This document shows, piece by piece, positions 45,120-54,186 of a stretch of 64,000 nt of DNA. The stretch covers positions 5,952,001 to 6,016,000 of the forward strand of contig NZ_JAUSUT010000001.1 of assembly GCF_030814215.1 (NCBI RefSeq), read 5' to 3'. The notes under the pieces were generated by a model. It made no database searches, had not been told where the DNA came from, and saw only the letters and a program-made list of their open reading frames with translations. The position numbers and the translations under genes are program-made. The stretch's first letter is position 1. The number at the start of each line of letters is the position of its first letter. The DNA comes from Amycolatopsis thermophila. GTDB lineage: Bacteria > Actinomycetota > Actinomycetes > Mycobacteriales > Pseudonocardiaceae.

Positions 45120-47225
45120 GTGCGTCTGTCTCGTGGTGTGCCCAGGTTCCTCGCGTGCTGCGCGGTCGCGGGAGTTCTCGTCGCCGGGGTGGTGGCGCCG
45201 GTCGCGCTCGGCGCGGGTGTGCTGTCCAACCAGGTCGCCGACGCGGTCGACGGCATCTCCGCGTCGCTGGCCGCGAGCCAGCAGCCGCTGGTGACCACGG
45301 TGACCGATCGCGATGGCACTCCGATCGCGACGCTGTTCGACCAGTACCGCCTCCCGGTGACCGCCGAGGGCATCTCCCCCGCGATGAAGGCCGCGATCGT
45401 GTCGATCGAGGACCGGCGCTTCTACGACGAGGGCGGCGTCGACGTCAAGGGCATGGTGCGCGCCGCGCTGCACGACTCCTCCGGCGGCAGCACCCAGGGC
45501 GGGTCGACGATCACCCAGCAGTACGTCAAGAACTACCTCATCAACGTGGTCGACCGCGGCGACCGCGCGGCGCAGCTGGCCGACCAGGCCGACACCCTCG
45601 CGCGGAAGCTGCGCGAGGCCAAGATCGCCGTCCAGCTCGGACAGACCGAATCCAAAGAGGACATCCTCACCGGCTACCTGGACGTGGTCGAGTTCACCGG
45701 CAACATCTACGGCGTCGGCGCGGCCGCGCACGCGTATTTCGGGACCACACCGGACAAACTGACCGTGCCGCAGGCCGCGCTGCTGGCCGGGATGGTCAAC
45801 AACCCCAGCGTCTACAACCCCTACACCCATCCCGACCAGGCGCTGCGGAGGCGGAACCTGGTGATCGACGCGATGGTCAGCACGAGGACGCTCACCGAGG
45901 CCGACGCCGCCACGGCCAAGGCCGCGCCCCTGGGCGTGCTGCCGGACGGGCCGGACGTGCCCGCCAGCACCTGCCTGGGCGCCGCACCCGACGCCGGGTT
46001 CTTCTGCCAGTACGCCGAGAGCTACCTGATCCAGGCCGGGTTCACCGCCGACCAGCTGGAGACCGGCGGCTACGTCATCCGCACGACCCTGGACCCGCGG
46101 GTGAGCCGGATCGCGAAGGACGCCGTGGACGCCAACGTGCCGACCACCCAGGACGGTGTCGCCAACACCTTCGCGGTGATCCGGCCCGGCACGAGCACGC
46201 ACGAGGTGCTGGCCATGGTCGCCAACCGCAACTACGGCACGGACCCGGCCGCGGGCGAGACGTCGACGAACATCATCGCCGGCACGGGCAACGTGTTCGG
46301 CGCCGGGTCGTCGTTCAAGATCTTCACCTCGGCCGCGGCGCTGGAGTCCGGGAAGGCGGGACTGGACACGCCGCTGCCCAACCAGGCGGGACAGTGCTTC
46401 ACCCAGCCCGGCGCGAACCGGTACACGCCGCCGTACTGCGTGCAGAACGACGGGGTCAACTACCCGGACCCGATCTCGCTGCGGGACGGGCTGGCCACCT
46501 CGCCGAACGTCGCCTTCGTCAACCTCGAGCAGCAGGTCGGCATGCCGGCGGTCCTGGACATGGCACGTCGGCTGGGCCTGCGCACCACGCTCAACACCAG
46601 CGACGCGGGCGCCAAGCCGGATCCGTCGTCGTCGAACACCCAGTACAGCGAGCCGCAGTCGCAGTACTTCCAGGACAAGCTGTCGTTCACGCTCGGCAAC
46701 AGCCCGGTCAGCCCGCTGGAGATGGCCAACGTGTCGGCGACCCTGATGAGCGGCGGCACGTGGTGCCCGCCGAACCCGATCCTGTCGGTCACCGACCGGT
46801 ACGGCCACGCCGTGCCGGTGAAGCAGCAGGCGTGCGAACAGGCGGTGCCGCCGGGGCTGGCGAACTCGCTGCTGTCCGGGCTGAGCCAGGACACCGTGTC
46901 GGGCACCTCCGCGGCGGCCGCCGCCGCGGCCGGGTGGCACCACGCGGACTTCGGCAAGACCGGCACCACGCAGCAGAGCGAGTCGGTGGCGTTCGTCGGC
47001 GGCGTCGACGACTACGCCGTGTCGTCCATGGTGTTCGCCGACGGGCCGCACCCGCAGGAGATCTGCCCCGGCACGCCGGTCCACCTGGGCTCGTGCGGGC
47101 ACGGCGCGTTCGGCGGCACGGTCGCCGCGCCACCGTACTTCCACGCGATGAGCCAGATCCTCGGCGACCGCCCGGACGTCCCGATCCCCGCCCCGGACCC
47201 GGCCTACCTGCGCGCCCGCTCCTAG
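45120..47225 (+). CDS. Bifunctional penicillin-binding protein (class A)
   Basis: Peptidoglycan glycosyltransferase and transpeptidase of 701 residues. A short basic start and one membrane helix (ACCAVAGVLVAGVVAPVALGAGVL) lead to the GT51 domain, with SIEDRRFYDEGGVD carrying the catalytic Glu and GGSTITQQYVKN. The transpeptidase has SxxK in GAGSSFKIF, SxN in LATSPNVAFVNL, and KTG in DFGKTGTTQQSES. Shorter linker regions than PonA1. GTG 45120 lies seven bases after TACCCT (45107-45112). Single gene; the next gene starts 35 bases later. Confidence 0.92.
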   Translation: MRLSRGVPRFLACCAVAGVLVAGVVAPVALGAGVLSNQVADAVDGISASLAASQQPLVTTVTDRDGTPIATLFDQYRLPVTAEGISPAMKAAIVSIEDRRFYDEGGVDVKGMVRAALHDSSGGSTQGGSTITQQYVKNYLINVVDRGDRAAQLADQADTLARKLREAKIAVQLGQTESKEDILTGYLDVVEFTGNIYGVGAAAHAYFGTTPDKLTVPQAALLAGMVNNPSVYNPYTHPDQALRRRNLVIDAMVSTRTLTEADAATAKAAPLGVLPDGPDVPASTCLGAAPDAGFFCQYAESYLIQAGFTADQLETGGYVIRTTLDPRVSRIAKDAVDANVPTTQDGVANTFAVIRPGTSTHEVLAMVANRNYGTDPAAGETSTNIIAGTGNVFGAGSSFKIFTSAAALESGKAGLDTPLPNQAGQCFTQPGANRYTPPYCVQNDGVNYPDPISLRDGLATSPNVAFVNLEQQVGMPAVLDMARRLGLRTTLNTSDAGAKPDPSSSNTQYSEPQSQYFQDKLSFTLGNSPVSPLEMANVSATLMSGGTWCPPNPILSVTDRYGHAVPVKQQACEQAVPPGLANSLLSGLSQDTVSGTSAAAAAAAGWHHADFGKTGTTQQSESVAFVGGVDDYAVSSMVFADGPHPQEICPGTPVHLGSCGHGAFGGTVAAPPYFHAMSQILGDRPDVPIPAPDPAYLRARS

Positions 47226-47259
47226 CCACGCACCGGGGCCGTGTCGTAACCTGTGGTGA

Positions 47260-49086
47260 GTGGGCTTCGAGGAAGAGCCACCAGAGCCAGGCAGCGCGCT
47301 CGGGCCCGGCGAGCTGGTCGCCGGGCAGTACGAGGTCCTCACGTGCTTCGCGCGCGGCGCGTTCGGGTTCGTGCACCTCGCCCGTGACCGCAACCTCGAC
47401 GGCAAGCAGGTCGTGCTCAAGGGCCTGACCCGCCCGCACGACACCGCCGCGATCAAGCTCGCCGAGCACGAGAGCCGGGTGCTGACGGCGCTGGAACACC
47501 CCAACATCGTCCGCATCTTCAACGTCGTGAGCCACCGGGGACAGCGGTACCTGGTGATGGACCACGTCGACGGGCCCTCGCTGCGCACGGTCCGCGAGTC
47601 CGGCGGCCTTTCGATCGCCGACGCGCTGGCCGCCGCCGTGCAGATCCTGGGCGCGCTGGACTACCTGCACCGGCAGGGCCTGCTGTACTGCGACATGAAG
47701 CCGGACAACGTGATCCGCACCGGCGACACCGTCAAGCTGATCGACTTCGGCGCGATCCGCCGCACCGGCGACCGGGACAGCGTCGTCCTGGGCACTCCGC
47801 CCTACCTGGTCGGGCGCACCGAGATCCGCGAGCACGGGCTGACCGAGCGCGCCGACATCCACGCCGTCGGGGTGATGCTCGACGAGCTCGTCGAGTGCGG
47901 CGCCGGCGATCCGGGCGCCGAATCGTTCCGCCGGCTCGTGGCGCGCGCGCGGACCGACTACGACCGGCGGTTCGCCGACGTGCCGGAGATGCTGCGGCAG
48001 GTGCGCGGCGTGCTGCGGGAGGTCCGGTGCCTGGCCGACGGGCGGCCGCGCCCGGCCCGTTCGGAGGTGTTCGCCGAGTCGGCCGCGCTCCTGGACGACG
48101 GGCTGAGCCTGGCCCCGCCGCTGACCGCGTGGACCACCGGCGGGACGGCCACCCTCGGCGACGGGCGCCCGGCCCCGGCCGCGGTCGCGACCGGCCTGCC
48201 GGTCCCCCACCCCGACCCGGCCGATCCGCAGACCCCGCTGCTGCGCACCGTCCGCGCGCCGGACCCCGCGCGGCTGCTCACCAAGCTGGCCGTCCTGCCG
48301 GCGTCGGTCGAGGTGGACTTCCACCGCGCCCGCGCGCACCTGGAGGCCGGGAACGAGAGCGCGGCCGCGCACTGCCTCGCCGCCGCGGAACGGAACCTGG
48401 GCTGGCGGGCCCACCACGACTGGCGCACCAGCTGGCACCGCGGGCTGCTGGCACTGGCCGAGGACCGGGTGAGCGAGGCCGCCGACCTGTTCGACGACGT
48501 CTACCGGTCCACGCCGGGTGAGCCGGCACCCAAGCTGGCGCTGGGGTTCTGCGCCGAGCACCTGGCGCGACCGGACACCGCCGCCCGCTTCTACGAGTCG
48601 GTGTGGGTGTGCGACCGGTTGTACGTCAGCGCCGCGTTCGGGCTGGCCCGCGTCCGGCTGCGGGCCGGTGAACGGGCCGCGGCCGTCGCGATCCTGGACG
48701 AGGTTCCGGAGATCTCGCTGCACCGCCACGGGGCGGAGGTGGCCGCGGTCCGGATCCTGGCCGGCCACCTGCCCGGTGGCCCGCGGCCGTCGGCGGAGGA
48801 CATCGCCACGGCGGCGGACCGGCTGCGAACGCTCACGCTGGACGGCGAGGAGACGTGGCAGCGCCTGGCGACCACCGTGCAGGAGAGCGCTTTCCGGTAT
48901 GTCCTCGAGCACGGCGACGGTGCGCTCCCGCCGGGGCCGGTGCTCGGGGATCCGGTGTCGGAGAAGGGTTTGCGGGACCGCCTCGAGGCGTCCTATCGCG
49001 CACTGTCCCGCCAGGCCCGCACCGCGAACGAGCACGCCGTGCTGATCGACCGGGCGAATGCCGTGCGGGCGAGGTCGCTGTGGTGA
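47260..49086 (+). CDS. pknG: PknG-like serine/threonine protein kinase with TPR domain
   Basis: Kinase of 608 residues. The kinase domain (about 20-270) has a glycine-rich loop (FARGAFGFVHLARD), the lysine in VVLKGL, the PknG-type catalytic loop YCDMKPDNV and DFG in LIDFGAI. Residues about 330-590 form the TPR domain. Canonical PknG is about 750 residues and starts with a rubredoxin-like metal domain; that part is missing here. Start GTG follows a TAACCT box. The TGA overlaps the next gene as GTGA. In mycobacteria PknG controls glutamate metabolism through GarA. Confidence 0.88.
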   Translation: MGFEEEPPEPGSALGPGELVAGQYEVLTCFARGAFGFVHLARDRNLDGKQVVLKGLTRPHDTAAIKLAEHESRVLTALEHPNIVRIFNVVSHRGQRYLVMDHVDGPSLRTVRESGGLSIADALAAAVQILGALDYLHRQGLLYCDMKPDNVIRTGDTVKLIDFGAIRRTGDRDSVVLGTPPYLVGRTEIREHGLTERADIHAVGVMLDELVECGAGDPGAESFRRLVARARTDYDRRFADVPEMLRQVRGVLREVRCLADGRPRPARSEVFAESAALLDDGLSLAPPLTAWTTGGTATLGDGRPAPAAVATGLPVPHPDPADPQTPLLRTVRAPDPARLLTKLAVLPASVEVDFHRARAHLEAGNESAAAHCLAAAERNLGWRAHHDWRTSWHRGLLALAEDRVSEAADLFDDVYRSTPGEPAPKLALGFCAEHLARPDTAARFYESVWVCDRLYVSAAFGLARVRLRAGERAAAVAILDEVPEISLHRHGAEVAAVRILAGHLPGGPRPSAEDIATAADRLRTLTLDGEETWQRLATTVQESAFRYVLEHGDGALPPGPVLGDPVSEKGLRDRLEASYRALSRQARTANEHAVLIDRANAVRARSLW

Positions 49087-50171
49087 CGTCGACGACGCGG
49101 CGCGTGCTGGTCCGGTTGCGGCTGGCCCTGCTGGTGAGCACGGTCGCCGTGCTGGCCACCTCGTTCGCGACGGTGCGCGGCGTGCAGGTGGCCGCCGAGA
49201 CCGTGCGCGACCGCACCGCCCAGGCCGTGATCGAGGTGACGGCGGCGAAATCGGCGCTGATCCGGGCCGACCGCGCCGCGGTGCACAGCTTCTCCTCCGG
49301 CGAGGTCCGGCTCGCCGGAGCCGGTACCGAGTACGCGACGCAGACCGCGCTGGCCGGCCAGAGCCTGACCCGCGTCGCGGAGCTGAACGAGGCCGGCGAG
49401 AGCGGGAGCCGGATCCTGCGTCTGGTCGAGGGACTGCTCGCGGCCTACCGGGCGGCGGTTGCGCAGGCCGACGCGCACTACCGCCAGGGTGGTGGCGAAG
49501 TCGTCGGCACCGCCGATCTGTGGGACGCCTCGTCCCAGCTGCTGCACTCCTCCGACGGGGTGCTCGAGCAGCTCGACGAACTGCGGTCGGTGCAGGAGCA
49601 GGCCCTGGCGAGTCAGCTGACCAGCGGCTGGCTGCACCCGGCTACACCCGCGCTGTGGGCGGGCCCCGTCGCGCTGCTGCTCGCGCTGCTGTGCGTCACG
49701 CAGCTCTACCTCGGGAAGCGCTTTCAGCGCATCCTGAACCCGCAGCTGCTGGCCGCCACCGCGCTGCTGCTCGGGCTGTGCGCGAGCATGATGTTCACCC
49801 TCGTCGCGGCGCACCGGCTGGACACCGCGCGCGACCGGCTCACCACCGTCCTCGCCGGCTGGGACCGCCGGATGGCCTTCACCGACGCCGACGGCCAGGA
49901 CGACCTGCTCCGGCTGGTCGCCGCGCACTGCCGGGACGGGCGCTGCGGGGCGACCGTCGACGCGGCGGGACCGGCGCCGGCCGGCGTCACCGGCTCGATC
50001 CCCGACGAGGCGACCACCGCCGCGGGCACTCGCGAGGTCAACGACCGGCTGGACGCCGCCGCCGCGACCAACCAGCTGCCCCTGGTCGTGCCCGCCGTGA
50101 CGCTCGCCATCGCCGTCCTCGCCGGGTGGGGCCTGCACCCCCGGCTCGACGAATACCGGTTCCGCTCATGA
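49083..50171 (+). CDS. Membrane sensor of the PknG operon (GlnX-like)
   Basis: Protein of 362 residues with four membrane helices: at about 14-34, 200-217, 232-252 and 340-357. Helix 1-2 encloses a 165-residue helical extracellular loop, and a second loop of about 85 residues follows helix 3. This matches GlnX of the pknG operon, which passes a signal from a binding protein to the kinase. GTG 49083 overlaps the pknG stop as GTGA and its own stop overlaps the next gene as ATGA. Confidence 0.8.
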   Translation: MTSTTRRVLVRLRLALLVSTVAVLATSFATVRGVQVAAETVRDRTAQAVIEVTAAKSALIRADRAAVHSFSSGEVRLAGAGTEYATQTALAGQSLTRVAELNEAGESGSRILRLVEGLLAAYRAAVAQADAHYRQGGGEVVGTADLWDASSQLLHSSDGVLEQLDELRSVQEQALASQLTSGWLHPATPALWAGPVALLLALLCVTQLYLGKRFQRILNPQLLAATALLLGLCASMMFTLVAAHRLDTARDRLTTVLAGWDRRMAFTDADGQDDLLRLVAAHCRDGRCGATVDAAGPAPAGVTGSIPDEATTAAGTREVNDRLDAAAATNQLPLVVPAVTLAIAVLAGWGLHPRLDEYRFRS

Positions 50172-51427
50172 GACACCTGCTCGGCGCCCTGCTGCTGCTC
50201 ACCGCGTGCCTGGCCGGCTGCGCACCCGCCACCGGCGCCGGCACCATCACCGTGCTCGCGTCGTGGACCGGTGCCGAAGGCGCGGCGTTCGAACAGGTGC
50301 TGGCCGGGTTCACCGCCCAGACCGGCGTCCGCGTCCGGTACCAGGGCACGCGCGCGGTGTCGCAGGTGCTCGCCTCCGACGTGCAGAACGGCAACCCGCC
50401 GGACATCGCGGTCGTGCCGAACCCGGGCGAGCTGGTCACCTACGTGCGCTCGCACAACCTGTACCCGCTGGACGACGTGCTCGGCGGCGCGCCCGCGGAC
50501 ATCTACGGTCCACAGTGGCTCCAGCTGCAGACGGCCGGGCAGGCGCACCTGTACGGCATCGCGGTCAAGGTCGACCTCAAGAGCATCGTGTGGTTCAACC
50601 CGGCGCTGCACGCCCTGACGCAGCCGCGCACCTGGGACGAGTTCGCGGCGGCCACCAGCGCGCTGCCGTGGTGCCTCGGGCTGAGCGCGCCGCCGGTGTC
50701 CGGGTGGCCGGGCACCGACTGGATCGAGGACGTCCTGCTGCACCAGGCCGGCCCGGACAGCTACCGGCAGTGGGCGGCCGGGCAGCTGGCCTGGACCTCG
50801 CCGGTCGTGCGGCGGGCGTGGCAGACGTGGGGCGCGCTGATGGCCCGCACCGTCGGGGACAACCCGGCCCGCGTGCTGCTCACCAACTTCGCCGACGCCG
50901 CCACGGGCATGCTGAACAGCCCGCAGAGCTGCGGTTTCGACCACGACGGGTCGTTCATGCTGGCCCGCTACCCCGCCACCGGGCGGGCGCTGGACTTCGT
51001 CGCCGTCCCGCCCGCCGGACCCGACGTGGCGCCGGGGACGTCCGAGGTGTCGGCGGACCTCGCCGGGATGTTCACCGACAACCCGTCGTCGCGGGCGCTG
51101 ATCCGCTACCTCGCGAGCCCGGCCGGGCAGGAGGTCTGGCCGCGGGTCAGCGGTGGCAGCGCGTTCTCGGCGACCCGCTCGGTGGACCTGCGGGTGTACG
51201 AGGGCAACCCGACGGCGCGCAAGGTCGCCGAGACGCTCCGCTCGGGCGGCACGCTGTGCTTCGACGCCTCCGACCTGATGCCCGCCACCATGACGAACGC
51301 CTTCTACCGGGCGGCGCTGGAGTTCCTGGCCGACCCCGGCCGCCTGGACACACTGCTGACGCAACTCGACCAGATCCGCCTGGGCGTGCCGCCGCAGGAG
51401 TGGCTGAGCGTCCCCTGTGGACGGTGA
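50168..51427 (+). CDS. Family-1-type extracellular solute-binding lipoprotein in the pknG operon
   Basis: Binding lipoprotein of 419 residues. The signal (LLGALLLLTACLAGC) ends in a LAGC lipobox, and the mature part is a family 1 solute-binding fold: TITVLASWTGAEGAAFEQVL, NPPDIAVVPNPGELVTYV, later PRTWDEFAAATSALP. In mycobacteria this position is held by GlnH, a small amino-acid binding family 3 protein, so this operon probably senses a different ligand (sugar-type). No ABC permease is encoded next to it. ATG overlaps the previous stop. Confidence 0.85.
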   Translation: MRHLLGALLLLTACLAGCAPATGAGTITVLASWTGAEGAAFEQVLAGFTAQTGVRVRYQGTRAVSQVLASDVQNGNPPDIAVVPNPGELVTYVRSHNLYPLDDVLGGAPADIYGPQWLQLQTAGQAHLYGIAVKVDLKSIVWFNPALHALTQPRTWDEFAAATSALPWCLGLSAPPVSGWPGTDWIEDVLLHQAGPDSYRQWAAGQLAWTSPVVRRAWQTWGALMARTVGDNPARVLLTNFADAATGMLNSPQSCGFDHDGSFMLARYPATGRALDFVAVPPAGPDVAPGTSEVSADLAGMFTDNPSSRALIRYLASPAGQEVWPRVSGGSAFSATRSVDLRVYEGNPTARKVAETLRSGGTLCFDASDLMPATMTNAFYRAALEFLADPGRLDTLLTQLDQIRLGVPPQEWLSVPCGR

Positions 51428-51526
51428 CCGGCTCCGGCGGACCGGCACGCCGGGTGCCGTCCGCACGCGGGGTACCCGGCGAGCGAGTTCTTCCCGTGAT
51501 CAACCTGAGCTGATCAGCTCGGGAGA

Positions 51527-52105
51527 TCAGGATGAGGCGGCCACCACTGCCGCGTCGATGAGGGTGGCTGCGGCGTCCCGGGCCACGCGTCCGGCGCGCT
51601 GACTTCGATCCATGCGCGCCGACTGGGCGACCCCGTCCCAGAGCAGGTGCAGTTGCTGCCCCAGGGCGTCCGGATCCGCAGCTCCGGCCTGTGAAGCGAG
51701 CGTTGAGAAGGTGTTGCGCAACCACGCGCGATAGGCGTCGGCCGCGGCGGCCGCGCTCTCGGCATGAGCCTCAGCGGTCGCGTTGGCGAAGGCGCAGCCT
51801 CGGTAGCCGGGCTCGCCCGCGAGCTCGATCAGGACGTCGAAGATCGCGAGCAGCCCGTCCCGCGGGGAAGACCGGCGACCGATCGCCCGCTCGACGCGCT
51901 CTCGCAGAGCACGATGGCGGTCCTCGAGGTACGCGGCGATCAACCCGTCCTTCGAGCCGAACGCGCTGTACAGGGTCGCCTTGGCGACTCCGGCCTCGGC
52001 GATCACCCGGTCGATCCCGACCGTGTGCACACCCTCTTGGTAAAACAGCTCGCCGGCGGTGGCCAGCAGCCGTTCACGGGGAGTTGCGGAGGCGTCGGTG
52101 GACAC
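51527..52105 (-). CDS. TetR-family regulator
   Basis: Regulator of 192 residues. Standard HTH (RERLLATAGELFYQEGVHTVGIDRVIAEAGVAKATLYSAFGSKD as a region, residues 10-53) followed by a TetR_C domain with FANATAEAHAE. Start GTG 52105. It lies 67 bases downstream of the nitroreductase on the same strand, and a palindrome upstream of that gene is a candidate site for it. Confidence 0.87.
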   Translation of the reverse strand: MSTDASATPRERLLATAGELFYQEGVHTVGIDRVIAEAGVAKATLYSAFGSKDGLIAAYLEDRHRALRERVERAIGRRSSPRDGLLAIFDVLIELAGEPGYRGCAFANATAEAHAESAAAAADAYRAWLRNTFSTLASQAGAADPDALGQQLHLLWDGVAQSARMDRSQRAGRVARDAAATLIDAAVVAASS

Positions 52106-52172
52106 GGAGCTCAGCCTAACGGCCGGCCGGCACAGCGCGACGCCCCTGGCGATCGCGGCGGCATGCCGGTGC

Positions 52173-52853
52173 CTACCAGCGGTTCCAATGGCTGAAGTTC
52201 CTGTCGTCGGCCCGCGGCGCCGGCTTGAAGTCGGTGCCGATCGTGTAGGCGATGGGGATCAACGCGACCTGGACGGTCGTGTCGAACGGGATACCGAGGA
52301 GATCAGCCATCTCCCGCTCGTAGTTCAGGTGGCCGGCGGTCCACGCCGTGCCCAGGCCGCGTTCCCGCGCGGCGAGCATGAAGCTCCAGACCGCGGGAAG
52401 GACCGAGCCCCAGTTGTGCGCTTGCCCGCGGGTCGTGGCGAGTTCCTCGCGGCATGCGACGCGCACCACCGGGATCATCAGCACCGGCACCTCGTGCAGA
52501 TGCCGGACCAAGTGGCCGAGGCTTCCGCGGATCCGTCCCCATTCCGCCGACGCGAAGCTCATCCGGCTCGGGAGTGGCGCACCGTGGTGCTCGTCCGGCG
52601 AGCCGGCCATCAGGCCGGCCCGCCAGAGGTCGGCGACCTCCGCCTTCGTCGCCGGGTCGTCGACGAAGACGAAGTCCCACTGCTGCTGGTTGCGGCCGGT
52701 CGGGGCCTGGGTGGCGACCTTCACCGCCTCCTGGATCAGCTCTCGCGGAACCGGCCGGGTCAGATCGAGGCGCCGGCGAACTGCGCGCGTGGTCGTCAGG
52801 ACCTCGTCGGCGGTCAGTCCCAGAGTGTCGAACGCCGAACCTGTGCCAGTCAT
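52173..52853 (-). CDS. Nitroreductase-family FMN oxidoreductase
   Basis: Enzyme of 226 residues. It contains the FMN segment TTTRAVRRRLDLTRPVP, ATQAPTGRNQQQWDFVFVDD, and the second half GSVLPAVWSFMLAARERGLGTAWTAGHL. It uses NAD(P)H to reduce nitro compounds or quinone-like acceptors. ATG 52853. Immediately upstream lies a 16-base palindrome, and a tetR gene follows, forming a small inducible unit. Confidence 0.88.
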   Translation of the reverse strand: MTGTGSAFDTLGLTADEVLTTTRAVRRRLDLTRPVPRELIQEAVKVATQAPTGRNQQQWDFVFVDDPATKAEVADLWRAGLMAGSPDEHHGAPLPSRMSFASAEWGRIRGSLGHLVRHLHEVPVLMIPVVRVACREELATTRGQAHNWGSVLPAVWSFMLAARERGLGTAWTAGHLNYEREMADLLGIPFDTTVQVALIPIAYTIGTDFKPAPRADDRNFSHWNRW

Positions 52854-52902
52854 GGTGTCACTCCCTCGAAGAGCGGGCTGAGCGGCGAGCAGTGAAGGTC
52901 GG

Positions 52903-52918
52903 CAGACAGACCTGTCTG
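52903..52918. promoter_or_regulatory. TetR-type operator upstream of nitroreductase
   Basis: CAGACAG-AC-CTGTCTG is a perfect palindrome with 7-base arms (52903-52909 and 52912-52918), about 50 bases before the nitroreductase start. Confidence 0.7.
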
Positions 52919-53076
52919 TTCGCCACGGCGAGGCTAGCAGAAACCACGATCACCGAGGAACTGCGTCGCCGGGCCGAAAGTGGGTGCCACTCAGTGGCAC
53001 TCGGTTGTGGTGCCTCGACGGGTGCGGCGATGACAATCCCGGCACAGGAACCGCACGGACCGGGAGGCCTCCGTTC

Positions 53077-54117
53077 ATGGCACGACAAGACGCGCAGCGC
53101 TGCAGGGTGGGGTTGATCGGGGCCGGCACGTTCGGCCTGCGGCACAGCCGCTTCATCGCGCGCTCGGACCGGGCCGGCCTGGTGGCCGTGGCCGATCCCA
53201 CGTTCGGTTCGGACCGGCCCGTGCCGGACGAGCTGCGGGAGGTCGCCCGCTACGCCGACCACCGGGAGATGCTGGCGCGCGGAGACCTCGACGGCGTCAT
53301 CGTGGCGAGCCCGAGCGAGATGCACGTCGCCCACGCCCTCGACTGCCTCGACGCCGGCGTCGCGGTCCTCGTCGAGAAGCCGGTGGCCGTCGACCGTGAG
53401 CAGGCGCGCCCGTTGCTCGACCGGGTCGCCGAGGACCCGCGGGCGCGGGTTCTCGTCGGACACCACCGGCGCCACCACCCCGCGGTGGCCGCGGCCCGGT
53501 CCCTGATCGAGGAGGGGCGGCTCGGCGAGATCCGCGCCGTCGCCGCGGTCTGGGCCACCCACAAGACGGACGCCTACTTCGAGATCGAGTGGCGACGGCG
53601 GCGCCCCGGCGGCGGGATGCTGCTGATCAATCTGATCCACGAGGTCGACCTCCTCCGTCATCTGGTGGGTGAGATCACCTCGGTGCAGGCGATCGCCTCG
53701 AACAAGGCCCGCGGGCTCGAGGTCGAGGACACCGCCGGGCTCGCCCTGCGGTTCGAGAACGGCGCGATCGGCACCCTGGTCGGCTCCGACTCCGCGGTGT
53801 CGCCGTGGGGCTGGGACCAGGCCACCGACGACGATCCCGCCTTCCCGTACCACCCGGGGCAGCCCTGCCTGCTGATCGCGGGCTCGCGAGGGTCCGTCTC
53901 GGTGCCGGACATGACGGTGTTCACGCAGCCGGAGCCGTCCTGGCTCGAACCGGTCGCGCAGAGCCGTGTCCCGGTCCAGGGCGCGGACGCCTTCGCGCGG
54001 CAGCTGGCGCATTTCGCGGACGTCGCGGCCGGCCGGGCCCGGCCGCTCGTCACGGCCGAGGATGCGCTGCGCAGTTTCGAGGTGGTACGCACCGCGGCCC
54101 AGTCGCTGGCGGGTTGA
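53077..54117 (+). CDS. Gfo/Idh/MocA-family oxidoreductase (catabolic cluster)
   Basis: Dehydrogenase of 346 residues. Rossmann fold (RVGLIGAGTFGLRHSRFIAR), EKP motif in AVLVEKPVAVDRE, catalytic H in NLIHEVDLLRHLVG (the family D/N-x-x-x-H-D pattern is INLIHEVD). GHHRRHHP near residue 130 is family-typical. Related to inositol or sugar-acid dehydrogenases. ATG 53077 follows GGGAGG. First gene of the 53-61 kb cluster, 69 bases before an IclR regulator on the same strand. Confidence 0.88.
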   Translation: MARQDAQRCRVGLIGAGTFGLRHSRFIARSDRAGLVAVADPTFGSDRPVPDELREVARYADHREMLARGDLDGVIVASPSEMHVAHALDCLDAGVAVLVEKPVAVDREQARPLLDRVAEDPRARVLVGHHRRHHPAVAAARSLIEEGRLGEIRAVAAVWATHKTDAYFEIEWRRRRPGGGMLLINLIHEVDLLRHLVGEITSVQAIASNKARGLEVEDTAGLALRFENGAIGTLVGSDSAVSPWGWDQATDDDPAFPYHPGQPCLLIAGSRGSVSVPDMTVFTQPEPSWLEPVAQSRVPVQGADAFARQLAHFADVAAGRARPLVTAEDALRSFEVVRTAAQSLAG

Positions 54118-54186
54118 TCCTTTCCGGCGAGCCGTGCGGGCAACGTCGATTGCTGAACGTGGAGAAGTCCGGCCGGAGGTGCGGGA

